Assembly: GCF_001660485.1 (NCBI RefSeq)
Contig: NZ_CP013979.1
Coordinates: 682,001-746,000 of the forward strand
DNA from: Agromyces aureus
GTDB taxonomy: Bacteria; Actinomycetota; Actinomycetes; Actinomycetales; Microbacteriaceae
DNA: 64,000 nucleotides
Direction: 5' to 3'
Shown one piece after another: positions 33,312 to 40,882 of this stretch. The translations under genes and the position numbers were made by a program. Under the pieces are notes generated by a model, which saw nothing but the letters and a program-made list of their open reading frames with translations, was not told the origin of the DNA and made no database searches. The first letter of the stretch is position 1, and each line of letters begins with the position of its first letter.

Positions 33312-33326
33312 GGAATGAGACATTCC
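33312..33326. promoter_or_regulatory. Dyad upstream of the polyamine transporter operon
   Basis: GGAATG-AGA-CATTCC, a perfect 15-bp inverted repeat 86 bp upstream of the potA start. It lies in the 210-bp gap after the membrane-protein gene and is AT-richer than its surroundings. A role as operator is inferred. Confidence 0.45.
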
Positions 33327-33436
33327 ATCGCGGTCTGAAGTCGCGACCCGACAGTCCGTCTGGTCGGTCGGCTGCGGGTCGTCGGCCGGCCCGCCGGCCC
33401 GTCGCGGTCGCGACTCCGTTCCCGCGACGTCGCCGA

Positions 33437-34960
33437 TCAGGCGAACTTGAAGACCGGCGGGAAGACGACCACGAGGATCGCAGCCCAAGCCAGGTAGACG
33501 GGCAGGTACCCGGTCTGCCACCGCTCGAGGCGATCGAACGGCTCCCGTCCGCGGAGGAACCCGAGCTGCAGCCAGGCCGCCCAGGCGAGGTTCACGAGCA
33601 GGATCAGGTTGAGCCCGAGCGACGCCGTCTTGTTCGGGCTGAAGCCGAACTCGCCCGTGCGCCCGACCATCGCGACGAGCACGAACACGTCGACCACGAG
33701 CGCCGCGACGAGCATCGCGAACTGGATGCGGTCGAACCATCCCGGCCGCTGCAGCGGGTCGCGCGACGAGTACGAGTACACGAGCAGACCGAGCACGACG
33801 ACCAGCACGAGATCGAACGCGATGAGCAGCTCGCGATCGGCATCCACGATGTTCCACTGCAGCACGGCGGCCACGACGAGCGCGATCAGCATGATCGCGA
33901 ACAGCGGGGTGAAGACCTTCGTGAGCACTGGGGCGATGTTCTCGATCACGCGCTGCTTGGCGTCGACGAGCCACGCGGCGACCAGCAGCGCGCCCGGAAT
34001 CGCGCACGGCAGCACCCACTCCCCGAAGAACCACGCCACGTCGACGTCGATCGTCGAGAACACGCCGATCGTGAGCGCCGAGAGGGCGGCGCCGACGAGC
34101 GCGATGAGCACGTAGTACACGAGCCACTCGCCGCTGAACCGCACGAAGTCCATGCGATCGGCGCTGCTGCGCCACCGCCCGGCCGCGTACGCGACGCCCG
34201 TCATCAGCCAGAGTGCGGCGGCGGCGCCGAGCGAAGCCAGCAGCTCGGTGTCGGTGACCGGGCCGCCGAACGCCTGCGCATCGCTGAGGGAGGCCCACGG
34301 GAAGACGTTCAGCGCGACGGCCGCGACCGCGAACGCGCCCGCGACGGCGAGCACGGCGCCGACCGGCGGGCGGTGGCGCCACACGAACCAGGCGGCGAGG
34401 AACGGCAGCACGAGCAGCGCGGCGTTCCGCAGGAAGAAGGCGGGGTCGGCCCCGAGGAGCGCGGCGGCCTTCACCGCAGCGCCGGCGCCGACGCCCAGCG
34501 CGAGCGCGACGGCGAGCCCGTTCGCGCGCTTCCAGAACGGGGCGCGCGTGCCCGCGGCATCCGCTCGGTCGGAGGTTCCGGATGCCGCGGCGAGCGTGTT
34601 CGCGTCGGCCGCGCCGGGCTCCGCGTGGCCGTCGAGCACGAGCTGCTTCCACAACCGTTCGGAGTGCACGCGGGCGTACTCGTGCGAGAGCTCGTCGACC
34701 GCGCCGAGCCGCTTGACGGCGACGAGGAAGGCCTCGTCGTCGTGCAGCCCGACCTCGCGCAGCCCGTCGACCCGGTCGAGCAGGTGGCTCTCGAGCTCGT
34801 CGAGGTCGGCGTCGGTCACGGCGTCGTGGCGCTGCATCCAGGTGCGCCAGGAGGCGACGAGGGTGTCGAGCTCGTCGGGTGCGTGGGGTGCGTGGGGTGC
34901 GTGGGGTGCGTCGGGCGTTCCGGGAGCGGTCGCGTCGTGCTCGGGGGTCTCGGGCGCCAT
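33437..34960 (-). CDS. Membrane protein with N-terminal permease-prefix domain
   Basis: A 507-residue protein. Residues 30-110 form the soluble permease-prefix-1-like domain often found with PadR regulators (ADLDELESHLLDRVDGLREVG, EAFLVAVKRLGAVDELSHEYAR). A linker and about eleven to twelve membrane helices follow, in a layout like DUF4153-type membrane proteins (FFLRNAALLVLPFLAAWFVW, GEWVLPCAIPGALLVAAW). Near the N-terminus an Ala-Pro-His tripeptide repeats (residues about 16-28). It starts 1 bp after the PadR gene stop and is controlled with it. The function is unknown; PadR-linked relatives are involved in envelope stress or drug response. Confidence 0.82.
   Translation of the reverse strand: MAPETPEHDATAPGTPDAPHAPHAPHAPDELDTLVASWRTWMQRHDAVTDADLDELESHLLDRVDGLREVGLHDDEAFLVAVKRLGAVDELSHEYARVHSERLWKQLVLDGHAEPGAADANTLAAASGTSDRADAAGTRAPFWKRANGLAVALALGVGAGAAVKAAALLGADPAFFLRNAALLVLPFLAAWFVWRHRPPVGAVLAVAGAFAVAAVALNVFPWASLSDAQAFGGPVTDTELLASLGAAAALWLMTGVAYAAGRWRSSADRMDFVRFSGEWLVYYVLIALVGAALSALTIGVFSTIDVDVAWFFGEWVLPCAIPGALLVAAWLVDAKQRVIENIAPVLTKVFTPLFAIMLIALVVAAVLQWNIVDADRELLIAFDLVLVVVLGLLVYSYSSRDPLQRPGWFDRIQFAMLVAALVVDVFVLVAMVGRTGEFGFSPNKTASLGLNLILLVNLAWAAWLQLGFLRGREPFDRLERWQTGYLPVYLAWAAILVVVFPPVFKFA
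34878..34913 (-). repeat. 9-bp tandem repeat x4 within the membrane-protein gene
   Basis: GGGTGCGTG occurs three times, followed by the variant GGGTGCGTC, across 34878-34913. Read on the minus strand it encodes repeated Ala-Pro-His near the N-terminus. The unit is a multiple of three, so changes in copy number keep the frame. Confidence 0.8.
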
Positions 34961-34961
34961 G

Positions 34962-35327
34962 TCAGATCTCCCCGAAGGCCAGGCGCATGCGCGGGCCGCC
35001 GTCGTCTGGCCAGACCTTGCTGAGCAGGTCGCCGACGACCGACCACTGGCGGCGCTGCTCGGCGAGCACACCCGCACCCTGTTCGGTCAGGCGGTAGTGC
35101 TTGCGCGGGCGCCCGCTGTCGGACTGGCGCCACTCGGAGCGCACGTGGCCGAGGCGCTCGAGTCGGTGCAGCAGGGGGTAGAGCATGCCGTCGCTCCATT
35201 CGAGTTCGCCGTCGGAGAGCGCGGTGATGCGCTGCAGGATCGCGTAGCCGTACGACTCGCCCTCGGCGAGGATGCCGAGCACGACGGGCGTCGCTGCCGC
35301 GGCGACGAGGTCTTTGCCGATGCGCAT
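34962..35327 (-). CDS. PadR family transcriptional regulator (short form)
   Basis: A 121-residue PadR regulator with the short C-terminus typical of self-regulated two-gene operons. The winged helix includes TPVVLGILAEGESYGYAILQ, SDGMLYPLLHRLERLGHVRS and SGRPRKHYRLTEQGAGVL. It is followed at 1 bp by the permease-prefix membrane protein gene. Two well-matched 19-bp operators lie just upstream (35348-35400), indicating autorepression. The inducer is unknown. Confidence 0.92.
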   Translation of the reverse strand: MRIGKDLVAAAATPVVLGILAEGESYGYAILQRITALSDGELEWSDGMLYPLLHRLERLGHVRSEWRQSDSGRPRKHYRLTEQGAGVLAEQRRQWSVVGDLLSKVWPDDGGPRMRLAFGEI

Positions 35328-35347
35328 GATTGGCCTCTTCCGGATCG

Positions 35348-35400
35348 TACCTTGCAGCTCAAGGTATCTGGATCAGCAATATACCTTGCACTGCGAGGTA
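35348..35400. promoter_or_regulatory. Twin PadR operators
   Basis: Two 19-bp dyads: TACCTTG-CAGCT-CAAGGTA (35348-35366, perfect) and TACCTTG-CACTG-CGAGGTA (35382-35400, one mismatch), centres 34 bp apart. They lie 21 and 55 bp upstream of the PadR start, in a local AT-rich island. The TACCTTG...CAAGGTA form is a known PadR operator type. Confidence 0.85.
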
Positions 35401-35427
35401 TCGCCACTCGCGGGTGACTCGTCTCCA

Positions 35428-35487
35428 TCGAGATGCCACTTCTTGCCGCATCCGGAGGCCTGAGTGCGACCAAAGCTGTCATCTCGG
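35428..35487 (+). repeat. Left copy of 60-bp inverted repeat flanking the endonuclease-like gene
   Basis: The 60 bp here match the reverse complement of 36507-36566 at about 46 of 60 positions without gaps. The first 14 (TCGAGATGCCACTT) and last 10 (GTCATCTCGG) positions are identical. The copy is itself weakly palindromic at its ends (CGAGATG ... CATCTCG). It lies between the PadR operators and the endonuclease-like gene. Confidence 0.75.
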
Positions 35488-35588
35488 CGGGTGAGGGCTC
35501 GTCCTCCACACAGCGGCCGCGCGAGCCGCCGTCGGCTCGCGGGCGCTGGTCGGCGGTCGCAGCGCGGAGACGCCGCGACGATTCGCTG

Positions 35589-36515
35589 ATGACCCGACCG
35601 ACACCGCTTCCACGCCGGTTCGAAGACGTGCCGTTCACCACCTCCGACGCGATCGCCGCGGGTGTGACGCCCCGTCGGCTCCGCTCCGTCACCTTGGCGT
35701 CGCCCCATCGTGGTGTCCGGGTCGATGCGCGGCGCCTCCGCGATCTGCACGAGCGCTGTTCGGCGCTCGCCGTGGTCATGACCGATGGCCAGGCCTTCAC
35801 CGGTCCGACCGCGGCCGGGCTGCTCGGCCTGCCGTTGCCGCTCGCGCTCGTACGCGATCCGCGACTCCACGTCGTCGTGCTCGACGGCACGCGGGCGCCG
35901 CGGCGGCGCGGGGTGATCGCGGGCCGCAGTTCGGCGAGGCCGGTCCTGGTCGGCGTCGCCGGCGTGCGCGGAACCCTGCTGACCTCTCCGGCCGACACCT
36001 GGTGCTCGCTCGCGGTGCACGTGGGTCTCGACGACCTCATCGCGGCCGGCGATCGCCTGCTCGGCCTCCCGGCGCCGCTCGCCGGCGAGCACGCGATCGA
36101 CGAGGCGATCTCGCGCCACGGATCGAGGCGGGGTGCGCGCCGCCTCGCCGAGGCGCGGCTGGCGATGCGGGCGCACGTGTACTCGCCTCGCGAGACGTTC
36201 ACACGCCTCGCGCTCACCCGTGCAGGACTGCCCGAGCCCGAGCCGAACGGCATGATCGTGCTGCGTTCAGGTCGTCGTACGCGCGGCGACCTGGTGTTCC
36301 GCATGTACAAGGTGCTGGTCGAGTACGAGGGCGAGCAGCACCTCTTCGACGTCGACCAGTGGGCGACGGATGTCGGGAGGCTCAACGATCTCATCGACGA
36401 CGGGTGGTGGGTGATCCGCGTCACGAAGCGGATGCCGCGAACCGAAGCCGTGGCCCGCACTCGCCGTGCGCTCCTGGATCGCGGGTGGCCCGGGCTTCGC
36501 CGGACGCCGAGATGA
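35589..36515 (+). CDS. Putative endonuclease-domain protein with N-terminal winged helix
   Basis: A 308-residue protein from ATG 35589 (a longer frame could begin at 35433 inside the left repeat; neither has a good ribosome site). The N-terminus resembles the AbiEi-type winged helix ([29 protein letters not shown]). The C-terminal 75 residues resemble a DUF559/Vsr-like restriction fold. In [19 protein letters not shown] the acidic residues of a D...E-x-E pattern are visible, followed by [19 protein letters not shown]. Such proteins are common uncharacterised singletons in Microbacteriaceae. Its enclosure by inverted repeats suggests a link between protein and repeats; function unknown. Confidence 0.75.
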   Translation: MTRPTPLPRRFEDVPFTTSDAIAAGVTPRRLRSVTLASPHRGVRVDARRLRDLHERCSALAVVMTDGQAFTGPTAAGLLGLPLPLALVRDPRLHVVVLDGTRAPRRRGVIAGRSSARPVLVGVAGVRGTLLTSPADTWCSLAVHVGLDDLIAAGDRLLGLPAPLAGEHAIDEAISRHGSRRGARRLAEARLAMRAHVYSPRETFTRLALTRAGLPEPEPNGMIVLRSGRRTRGDLVFRMYKVLVEYEGEQHLFDVDQWATDVGRLNDLIDDGWWVIRVTKRMPRTEAVARTRRALLDRGWPGLRRTPR

Positions 36516-36566
36516 CATGTCTGGTCGCCACTCGGCGCTCGGAAGCGGCGACAAGTGGCATCTCGA
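36507..36566 (-). repeat. Right copy of 60-bp inverted repeat flanking the endonuclease-like gene
   Basis: Reverse complement of the left copy at 35428-35487 with about 77% identity. It begins within the last codon pair of the gene (stop TGA 36513-36515). Internally it can fold: GAGATG (36509) with CATCTC (end 36564), and GTCGCC with GGCGAC further in, giving a REP-like hairpin. It could also serve as the gene's terminator. Confidence 0.75.
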
Positions 36567-36649
36567 CGCCCGGTGGGGGGCTCGGCGGGGCCGGCGGGGC
36601 GCGGCGGGAGGCCGGACAGGCGCACAGACGCCGAAGATTTCGCGGCGCA

Positions 36650-36667
36650 GAACTTCCTCAGAAGTTC
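36650..36667. promoter_or_regulatory. Dyad upstream of aceA
   Basis: GAACTTC-CTCA-GAAGTTC, a perfect 18-bp inverted repeat 166 bp upstream of the isocitrate lyase start, in a 317-bp gap that otherwise contains only the right inverted repeat and GC-rich sequence. Known RamB sites contain an AACTTTGC-type core, so a RamB-like protein is a possible binder; this is inference. Confidence 0.5.
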
Positions 36668-36832
36668 ACCCCCCGAATCGTCGGTCGAGGTGTGCAGGCC
36701 GCCCGCAGAGTGGAAGCACAGCCACCCCGGACGGTGTCGAGGCAGACACCGGAAGGGCCGCAGGAGACATCCGCCCGAGACATCCGACCGCCGCATCGAA
36801 CCGGCGCCGGACCGCACCGAAGGAGCACCACG

Positions 36833-38167
36833 ATGAGCACGAACCGCCCCGGAGACCAGACCCAGACCGCAGCCGAACTGCAGCTCGAGTGGGACGCGAA
36901 CCCGCGCTGGGAGGGCGTCAGCCGCGACTACACCGCCGAGGACGTCATCGCCCTCCGCGGCCCGGTGCGCGAGGAGCGCACGCTCGCCAAGCGCGGCGCC
37001 GAGCGCCTGTGGGACGACATCCAGAAGAACACGGGCACCGCGTTCGCGCCGCAGGAGGACCCGCAGTGGTCTGCCGCGCTCGGCGCCCTCACCGGCAACC
37101 AGGCCGTGCAGCAGGTGCGCGCGGGCCTCAAGGCCATCTACCTCAGCGGGTGGCAGGTCGCGGCCGACGCGAACCTCAGCGGCCAGACCTACCCCGACCA
37201 GTCGCTCTACCCCGCCAACTCGGTTCCGGCGGTCGTGCGCCGCATCAACAACGCGCTGCTGCGCACGGGCCAGATCGAGCAGGGCACCGAGGCCCAGACC
37301 GGCATCGCCGACTGGATGGCCCCCATCGTCGCCGACGCCGAGGCCGGCTTCGGCGGCCCGCTGAACGCCTACGAGCTCATGCACCAGATGATCGAGGCGG
37401 GCGCGGCCGGCGTGCACTGGGAGGACCAGCTCGCGAGCGAGAAGAAGTGCGGCCACATGGGCGGCAAGGTGCTCATTCCGACCAGCCAGCACATCCGCAC
37501 CATCAACGCGGCCCGTCTGGCGGCGGATGTCGCGGGGGTGCCGTCGATCATCATCGCCCGCACCGACGCGCTCGCCGCGACCCTCATCACGAGCGACCAC
37601 GACGAGCGCGACAAGCCGTTCGTCACGGGCGAGCGCACCGCCGAGGGCTTCTACAACGTGCAGAACGGCATCGAGCCGGTCATCGCCCGCGGTCTCGCGT
37701 ATGCCGAGTACGCCGACCTGCTCTGGGTCGAGTCCGCCGAGCCCGACCTCGACCTCGCGCGTCGCTTCGCCGAGGCCGTGCACGCGAAGTTCCCGGGCAA
37801 GCGCCTGAGCTACAACTGCTCGCCGAGCTTCAACTGGAAGCGCCACCTCGACGACGACCAGATCGCGAAGTTCCAGCGCGAGCTCGCGTCGATGGGCTAC
37901 GCGTTCCAGTTCATCACCCTCGCGGGCTTCCACTCCCTGAACCACGGCATGTTCACGCTCGCCAAGGACTACAACGAGCGTCACATGTCGGCCTACGTCG
38001 AGCTCCAGGAGGCGGAATTCGCCTCGGAGGCATCCGGCTACACCGCGACGCGCCACCAGCGCGAAGTCGGCACCGGCTACTTCGACCAGATCGCCACGGC
38101 GCTGAACCCCAACAGCGCGACGCTCGCCCTCGTCGGATCGACCGAGGAAGAACAGTTCCAGCACTGA
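36833..38167 (+). CDS. aceA: Isocitrate lyase
   Basis: A 444-residue isocitrate lyase, splitting isocitrate into glyoxylate and succinate in the glyoxylate shunt. The catalytic loop KKCGHMGGK (about residues 202-210) with the active-site Cys, the Mg-binding region [11 protein letters not shown] and the C-terminal [14 protein letters not shown] are all present. The length is that of actinobacterial Icl1. ATG 36833 follows AAGGAG. The malate synthase gene is 70 bp downstream, so both shunt enzymes are in one unit. A dyad at 36650-36667 is a candidate regulatory site. Confidence 0.97.
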   Translation: MSTNRPGDQTQTAAELQLEWDANPRWEGVSRDYTAEDVIALRGPVREERTLAKRGAERLWDDIQKNTGTAFAPQEDPQWSAALGALTGNQAVQQVRAGLKAIYLSGWQVAADANLSGQTYPDQSLYPANSVPAVVRRINNALLRTGQIEQGTEAQTGIADWMAPIVADAEAGFGGPLNAYELMHQMIEAGAAGVHWEDQLASEKKCGHMGGKVLIPTSQHIRTINAARLAADVAGVPSIIIARTDALAATLITSDHDERDKPFVTGERTAEGFYNVQNGIEPVIARGLAYAEYADLLWVESAEPDLDLARRFAEAVHAKFPGKRLSYNCSPSFNWKRHLDDDQIAKFQRELASMGYAFQFITLAGFHSLNHGMFTLAKDYNERHMSAYVELQEAEFASEASGYTATRHQREVGTGYFDQIATALNPNSATLALVGSTEEEQFQH

Positions 38168-38237
38168 CCCTCTCGCCGGTCGAGGGGCCCGCGCAGCCCG
38201 TGCGCCCCTCGACCGACGACGCGAAGGAGACGACATC

Positions 38238-39950
38238 ATGAACACGACACCCGCCATGACCCTCGACCGCGAGCGAGCGGATGCCGCATCCGCCCGCCTG
38301 CCCGAACCGAAGCCCGCCACCGGCAGCTTCCAGACCGTCGAGCCCCGCATCGAGGTCGCCCGTTCGGGCGCGGAGCGCGCGGCATCCGTCGACCGCGCCG
38401 ACGAGATCCTCACGCCCGAGGCGCTCGCGTTCCTCGCGACGCTGCACGACCGCTTCGCCGGCACCCGCCACGAGCTGCTCGCCGAGCGCCTGAAGACCCG
38501 CGTGGACGCGGCGAACGGCCGCGACCCGCGCTTCATGCCCGAGACGGCATGGATCCGCGACGACGCATCCTGGCGTGTTGCGGGCCCCGGCCCGGGCCTC
38601 GAGGACCGTCGAGTGGAGATCACCGGCCCGACCGACCGCAAGATGGCCATCAACGCCCTGAACTCGGGCGCGAAGGTCTGGCTCGCCGACCAGGAGGACG
38701 CCACGAGCCCCACCTGGGAGAACGTCATCGGCGGGCAGGTGACGCTCTTCGACTTCCTGCGCGGCGACCTCTCGTACACGAGCCCCGAGGGCAAGGAGTA
38801 CCGCGTCACCGCGTCGGAGACCCCGACCATCGTGATGCGCCCGCGCGGCTGGCACCTCGTCGAGAAGCACCTGACGTTCCACGACCGCGCCGGGCGCGCC
38901 ATGCCCGCGTCGGGCTCCCTCGTCGACTTCGGGCTGTACTTCTTCCACAACGCGCAGGCGCTCATCGCGGCCGGACGCGGGCCGTACTTCTACCTGCCGA
39001 AGCTCGAGTCGCACCGCGAGGCGAAGCTCTGGAACGACATCTTCGTCTTCTCGCAGCAGGCGCTCGGCATCCCGCAGGGCACGATCCGCGCGACCGTGCT
39101 CATCGAGACGATCCAGGCCGCGTTCCAGATGGACGAGATCCTCTACGAACTGCGCGACCACTGCGCCGGCCTCAACGCCGGTCGTTGGGACTACATCTTC
39201 TCGATCGTGAAGACCTTCCGCTCGCGGGGACGCCGCTGGGTCTTCCCCGACCGCAAGGCGATCACCATGACGGTGCCGTTCATGCGGGCCTACACCGAAC
39301 TGCTCGTGCAGACGTGCCACAAGCGCGGCGCACACGCGATCGGCGGCATGAGCGCGTTCATCCCGAACCGCCGCGACCCCGAGGTGACCGAGCGGGCCCT
39401 GACCGCGGTCTCGGCCGACAAGCGCCGCGAGGCGGGCGACGGCTTCGACGGCACATGGGTGGCCCACCCCGACCTGATCCCGACGGCCCGCGCCGAGTTC
39501 GACGCGGTGCTCGGCGACCGGCCCAACCAGGTCGACCGCCTGCGCGACGACGTGCAGGTCACCGCGGCCGACCTGCTCGACATCCCGTCGATCGGCGGCG
39601 AGGTCACCGAGGCCGGCGTGCGCGACAACGTCTCGATCGCGATCCGCTACATCGAGTCGTGGCTTCGCGGCACAGGTGCCGCGGCGATCGACAACCTCAT
39701 GGAGGACGCCGCGACCGCCGAGATCTCGCGCTCGCAGATCTGGCAGTGGCTCGACAACAACACCGTCACCGCCGAGGGCACGCGCATCGACCAGACGTCG
39801 ATCGTGCGCCTCATGGCCGAGGCCGTCGCCGCCCTGCCGCGCTTCGAGGGCGACCGGTTCGACGATGCGATCTCGGTGTTCCGCACCGTGGCGCTCGAGC
39901 CGGAGTTCCCGACGTTCCTCACGGTGGGGGCGTACGCCCGGTTCCTCTGA
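38238..39950 (+). CDS. aceB: Malate synthase A
   Basis: A 570-residue malate synthase of the A type, condensing glyoxylate with acetyl-CoA to malate. Family regions are ITGPTDRKMAINALNSGAK (residues about 128-146), VWLADQEDATSPTWENV, RPRGWHLVEKHL, the Mg/glyoxylate-binding LIETIQAAFQMDEILYEL and the C-terminal catalytic Asp region NLMEDAATAEISR. ATG 38238 follows GAAGGAG. The N-terminal 45 residues are a flexible Ala/Pro-rich extension. It follows aceA and completes growth on acetate, fatty acids or other C2 sources. Confidence 0.96.
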   Translation: MNTTPAMTLDRERADAASARLPEPKPATGSFQTVEPRIEVARSGAERAASVDRADEILTPEALAFLATLHDRFAGTRHELLAERLKTRVDAANGRDPRFMPETAWIRDDASWRVAGPGPGLEDRRVEITGPTDRKMAINALNSGAKVWLADQEDATSPTWENVIGGQVTLFDFLRGDLSYTSPEGKEYRVTASETPTIVMRPRGWHLVEKHLTFHDRAGRAMPASGSLVDFGLYFFHNAQALIAAGRGPYFYLPKLESHREAKLWNDIFVFSQQALGIPQGTIRATVLIETIQAAFQMDEILYELRDHCAGLNAGRWDYIFSIVKTFRSRGRRWVFPDRKAITMTVPFMRAYTELLVQTCHKRGAHAIGGMSAFIPNRRDPEVTERALTAVSADKRREAGDGFDGTWVAHPDLIPTARAEFDAVLGDRPNQVDRLRDDVQVTAADLLDIPSIGGEVTEAGVRDNVSIAIRYIESWLRGTGAAAIDNLMEDAATAEISRSQIWQWLDNNTVTAEGTRIDQTSIVRLMAEAVAALPRFEGDRFDDAISVFRTVALEPEFPTFLTVGAYARFL

Positions 39951-40153
39951 CCCGTCGAGTCGCCCCGATTCCGCAACGGCGTCGGGCGGCTCGGCACCGC
40001 CGCGGTTCCCGAAGGGCCGCGTCGACCGCATCCGGCGATCCCGGAAGGTGCAACGGTCGGCGCGGCCCTCTCGGCGCCGCGGCGGGGCACCTCTCGTCAC
40101 CGTGCGAAACCCGGCGCGCGGCGACATCCGTCGGCCTGTCAGACTGTCGAATC

Positions 40154-40699
40154 GTGACCCGAACCACGATTCGCCAGGCCAGGCCGACGGATGCCGCGGC
40201 GCTCGCCGAACTCGCCGCCGACACGTTCCCGCTCGCCTGCCCGCCCTCGACCACCGCCGAGGCGATCGCCGAGTTCATCGCCGTCAACTTCACGGTGGCG
40301 AGGTTCGAGGGGTACCTGGCCGACCCGGATCGCGTGATCATCGTGGCCGAGCCCGACTCCGGTGACCTCGTCGGCTACACGATGCTCATCGGCGGCGATC
40401 CGAGCGATGCGGATGTCGCGGCAGTCGTCGTCGCTCGCCCCGTCGTCGAGCTCAGCAAGTTCTACACGCGGGCCTCGGCGCACGGCACCGGATCGGTCGC
40501 GGGGCCGCTCATGGAGGGCACCCTCGAGGCGGCGCGTGCCACCGGCGCGGTCGCGGCGTGGCTCGGCGTGAACGAGGAGAACGGTCGCGCGATCCGCTTC
40601 TACGAGAAGCACGGGTTCGTGAAGGCCGGGCGCAAGCACTTCCGGCTCGGCGACCGCGACGAGGAGGACTGGGTGCTCGCACGGCCGCTCACGGCCTGA
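40154..40699 (+). CDS. GNAT family N-acetyltransferase
   Basis: A 181-residue acetyl-CoA-dependent acyltransferase. TTIRQARPTDAAALAELAAD starts the fold, VELSKFYTRASAHGTGSVAG supplies the pyrophosphate-binding loop in the R/S-x-x-G-x-G/A position (SAHGTGSVAG), and ENGRAIRFYEKHGFVKAGRK the C-terminal strand. It resembles the spermidine/aminoglycoside-like ribosomal-alanine group, but the substrate is unknown. It starts at GTG 40154. The 203 bp before it, after aceB, are GC-rich and carry no recognisable gene. Confidence 0.88.
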   Translation: MTRTTIRQARPTDAAALAELAADTFPLACPPSTTAEAIAEFIAVNFTVARFEGYLADPDRVIIVAEPDSGDLVGYTMLIGGDPSDADVAAVVVARPVVELSKFYTRASAHGTGSVAGPLMEGTLEAARATGAVAAWLGVNEENGRAIRFYEKHGFVKAGRKHFRLGDRDEEDWVLARPLTA

Positions 40700-40882
40700 C
40701 CGCTCCGCTGGAGGACGCGCACGGCCTGGCCGCGCCCCGACCGGAGGACCCGCTCGGCGCGAGTCCCCGGTGCGCGCGTCGGCGCCCGGGCACTCCCGCG
40801 CCGATCGGGTCCTCCGGCCTGTCGCTCGTGCGGCCTGTGGATGATCCCGGCGGCCGACGCGGAACGCGGACAGACTCTCCGG

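Larger units (their letters stand above)
35428..36566. mobile_element. Candidate inverted-repeat-bounded unit carrying one endonuclease-like gene
   Basis: The gene at 35589-36515 fills the interval between two related 60-bp inverted repeats. The right repeat starts inside the last sense codons; the left repeat ends 101 bp before the preferred start codon, and an in-frame ATG (35433) even lies inside it. No transposase, resolvase or target-site duplication was recognised (the flanks TCTCCA and CGCCCG differ). Whether the unit moves, or the repeats are binding or cleavage sites for the encoded protein, cannot be told from one copy. Confidence 0.35.

Noticed and set aside
33384..33399. GGCCGGC-CC-GCCGGCC as a terminator after the permease-prefix membrane gene
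   Set aside because: The loop is only two bases and the sequence is within a GC-only low-complexity stretch, so pairing is not distinctive.
34878..34913. Phase variation by the 9-bp repeat in the membrane-protein gene
   Set aside because: The unit is three codons, so copy changes keep the reading frame and would only lengthen an Ala-Pro-His stretch.
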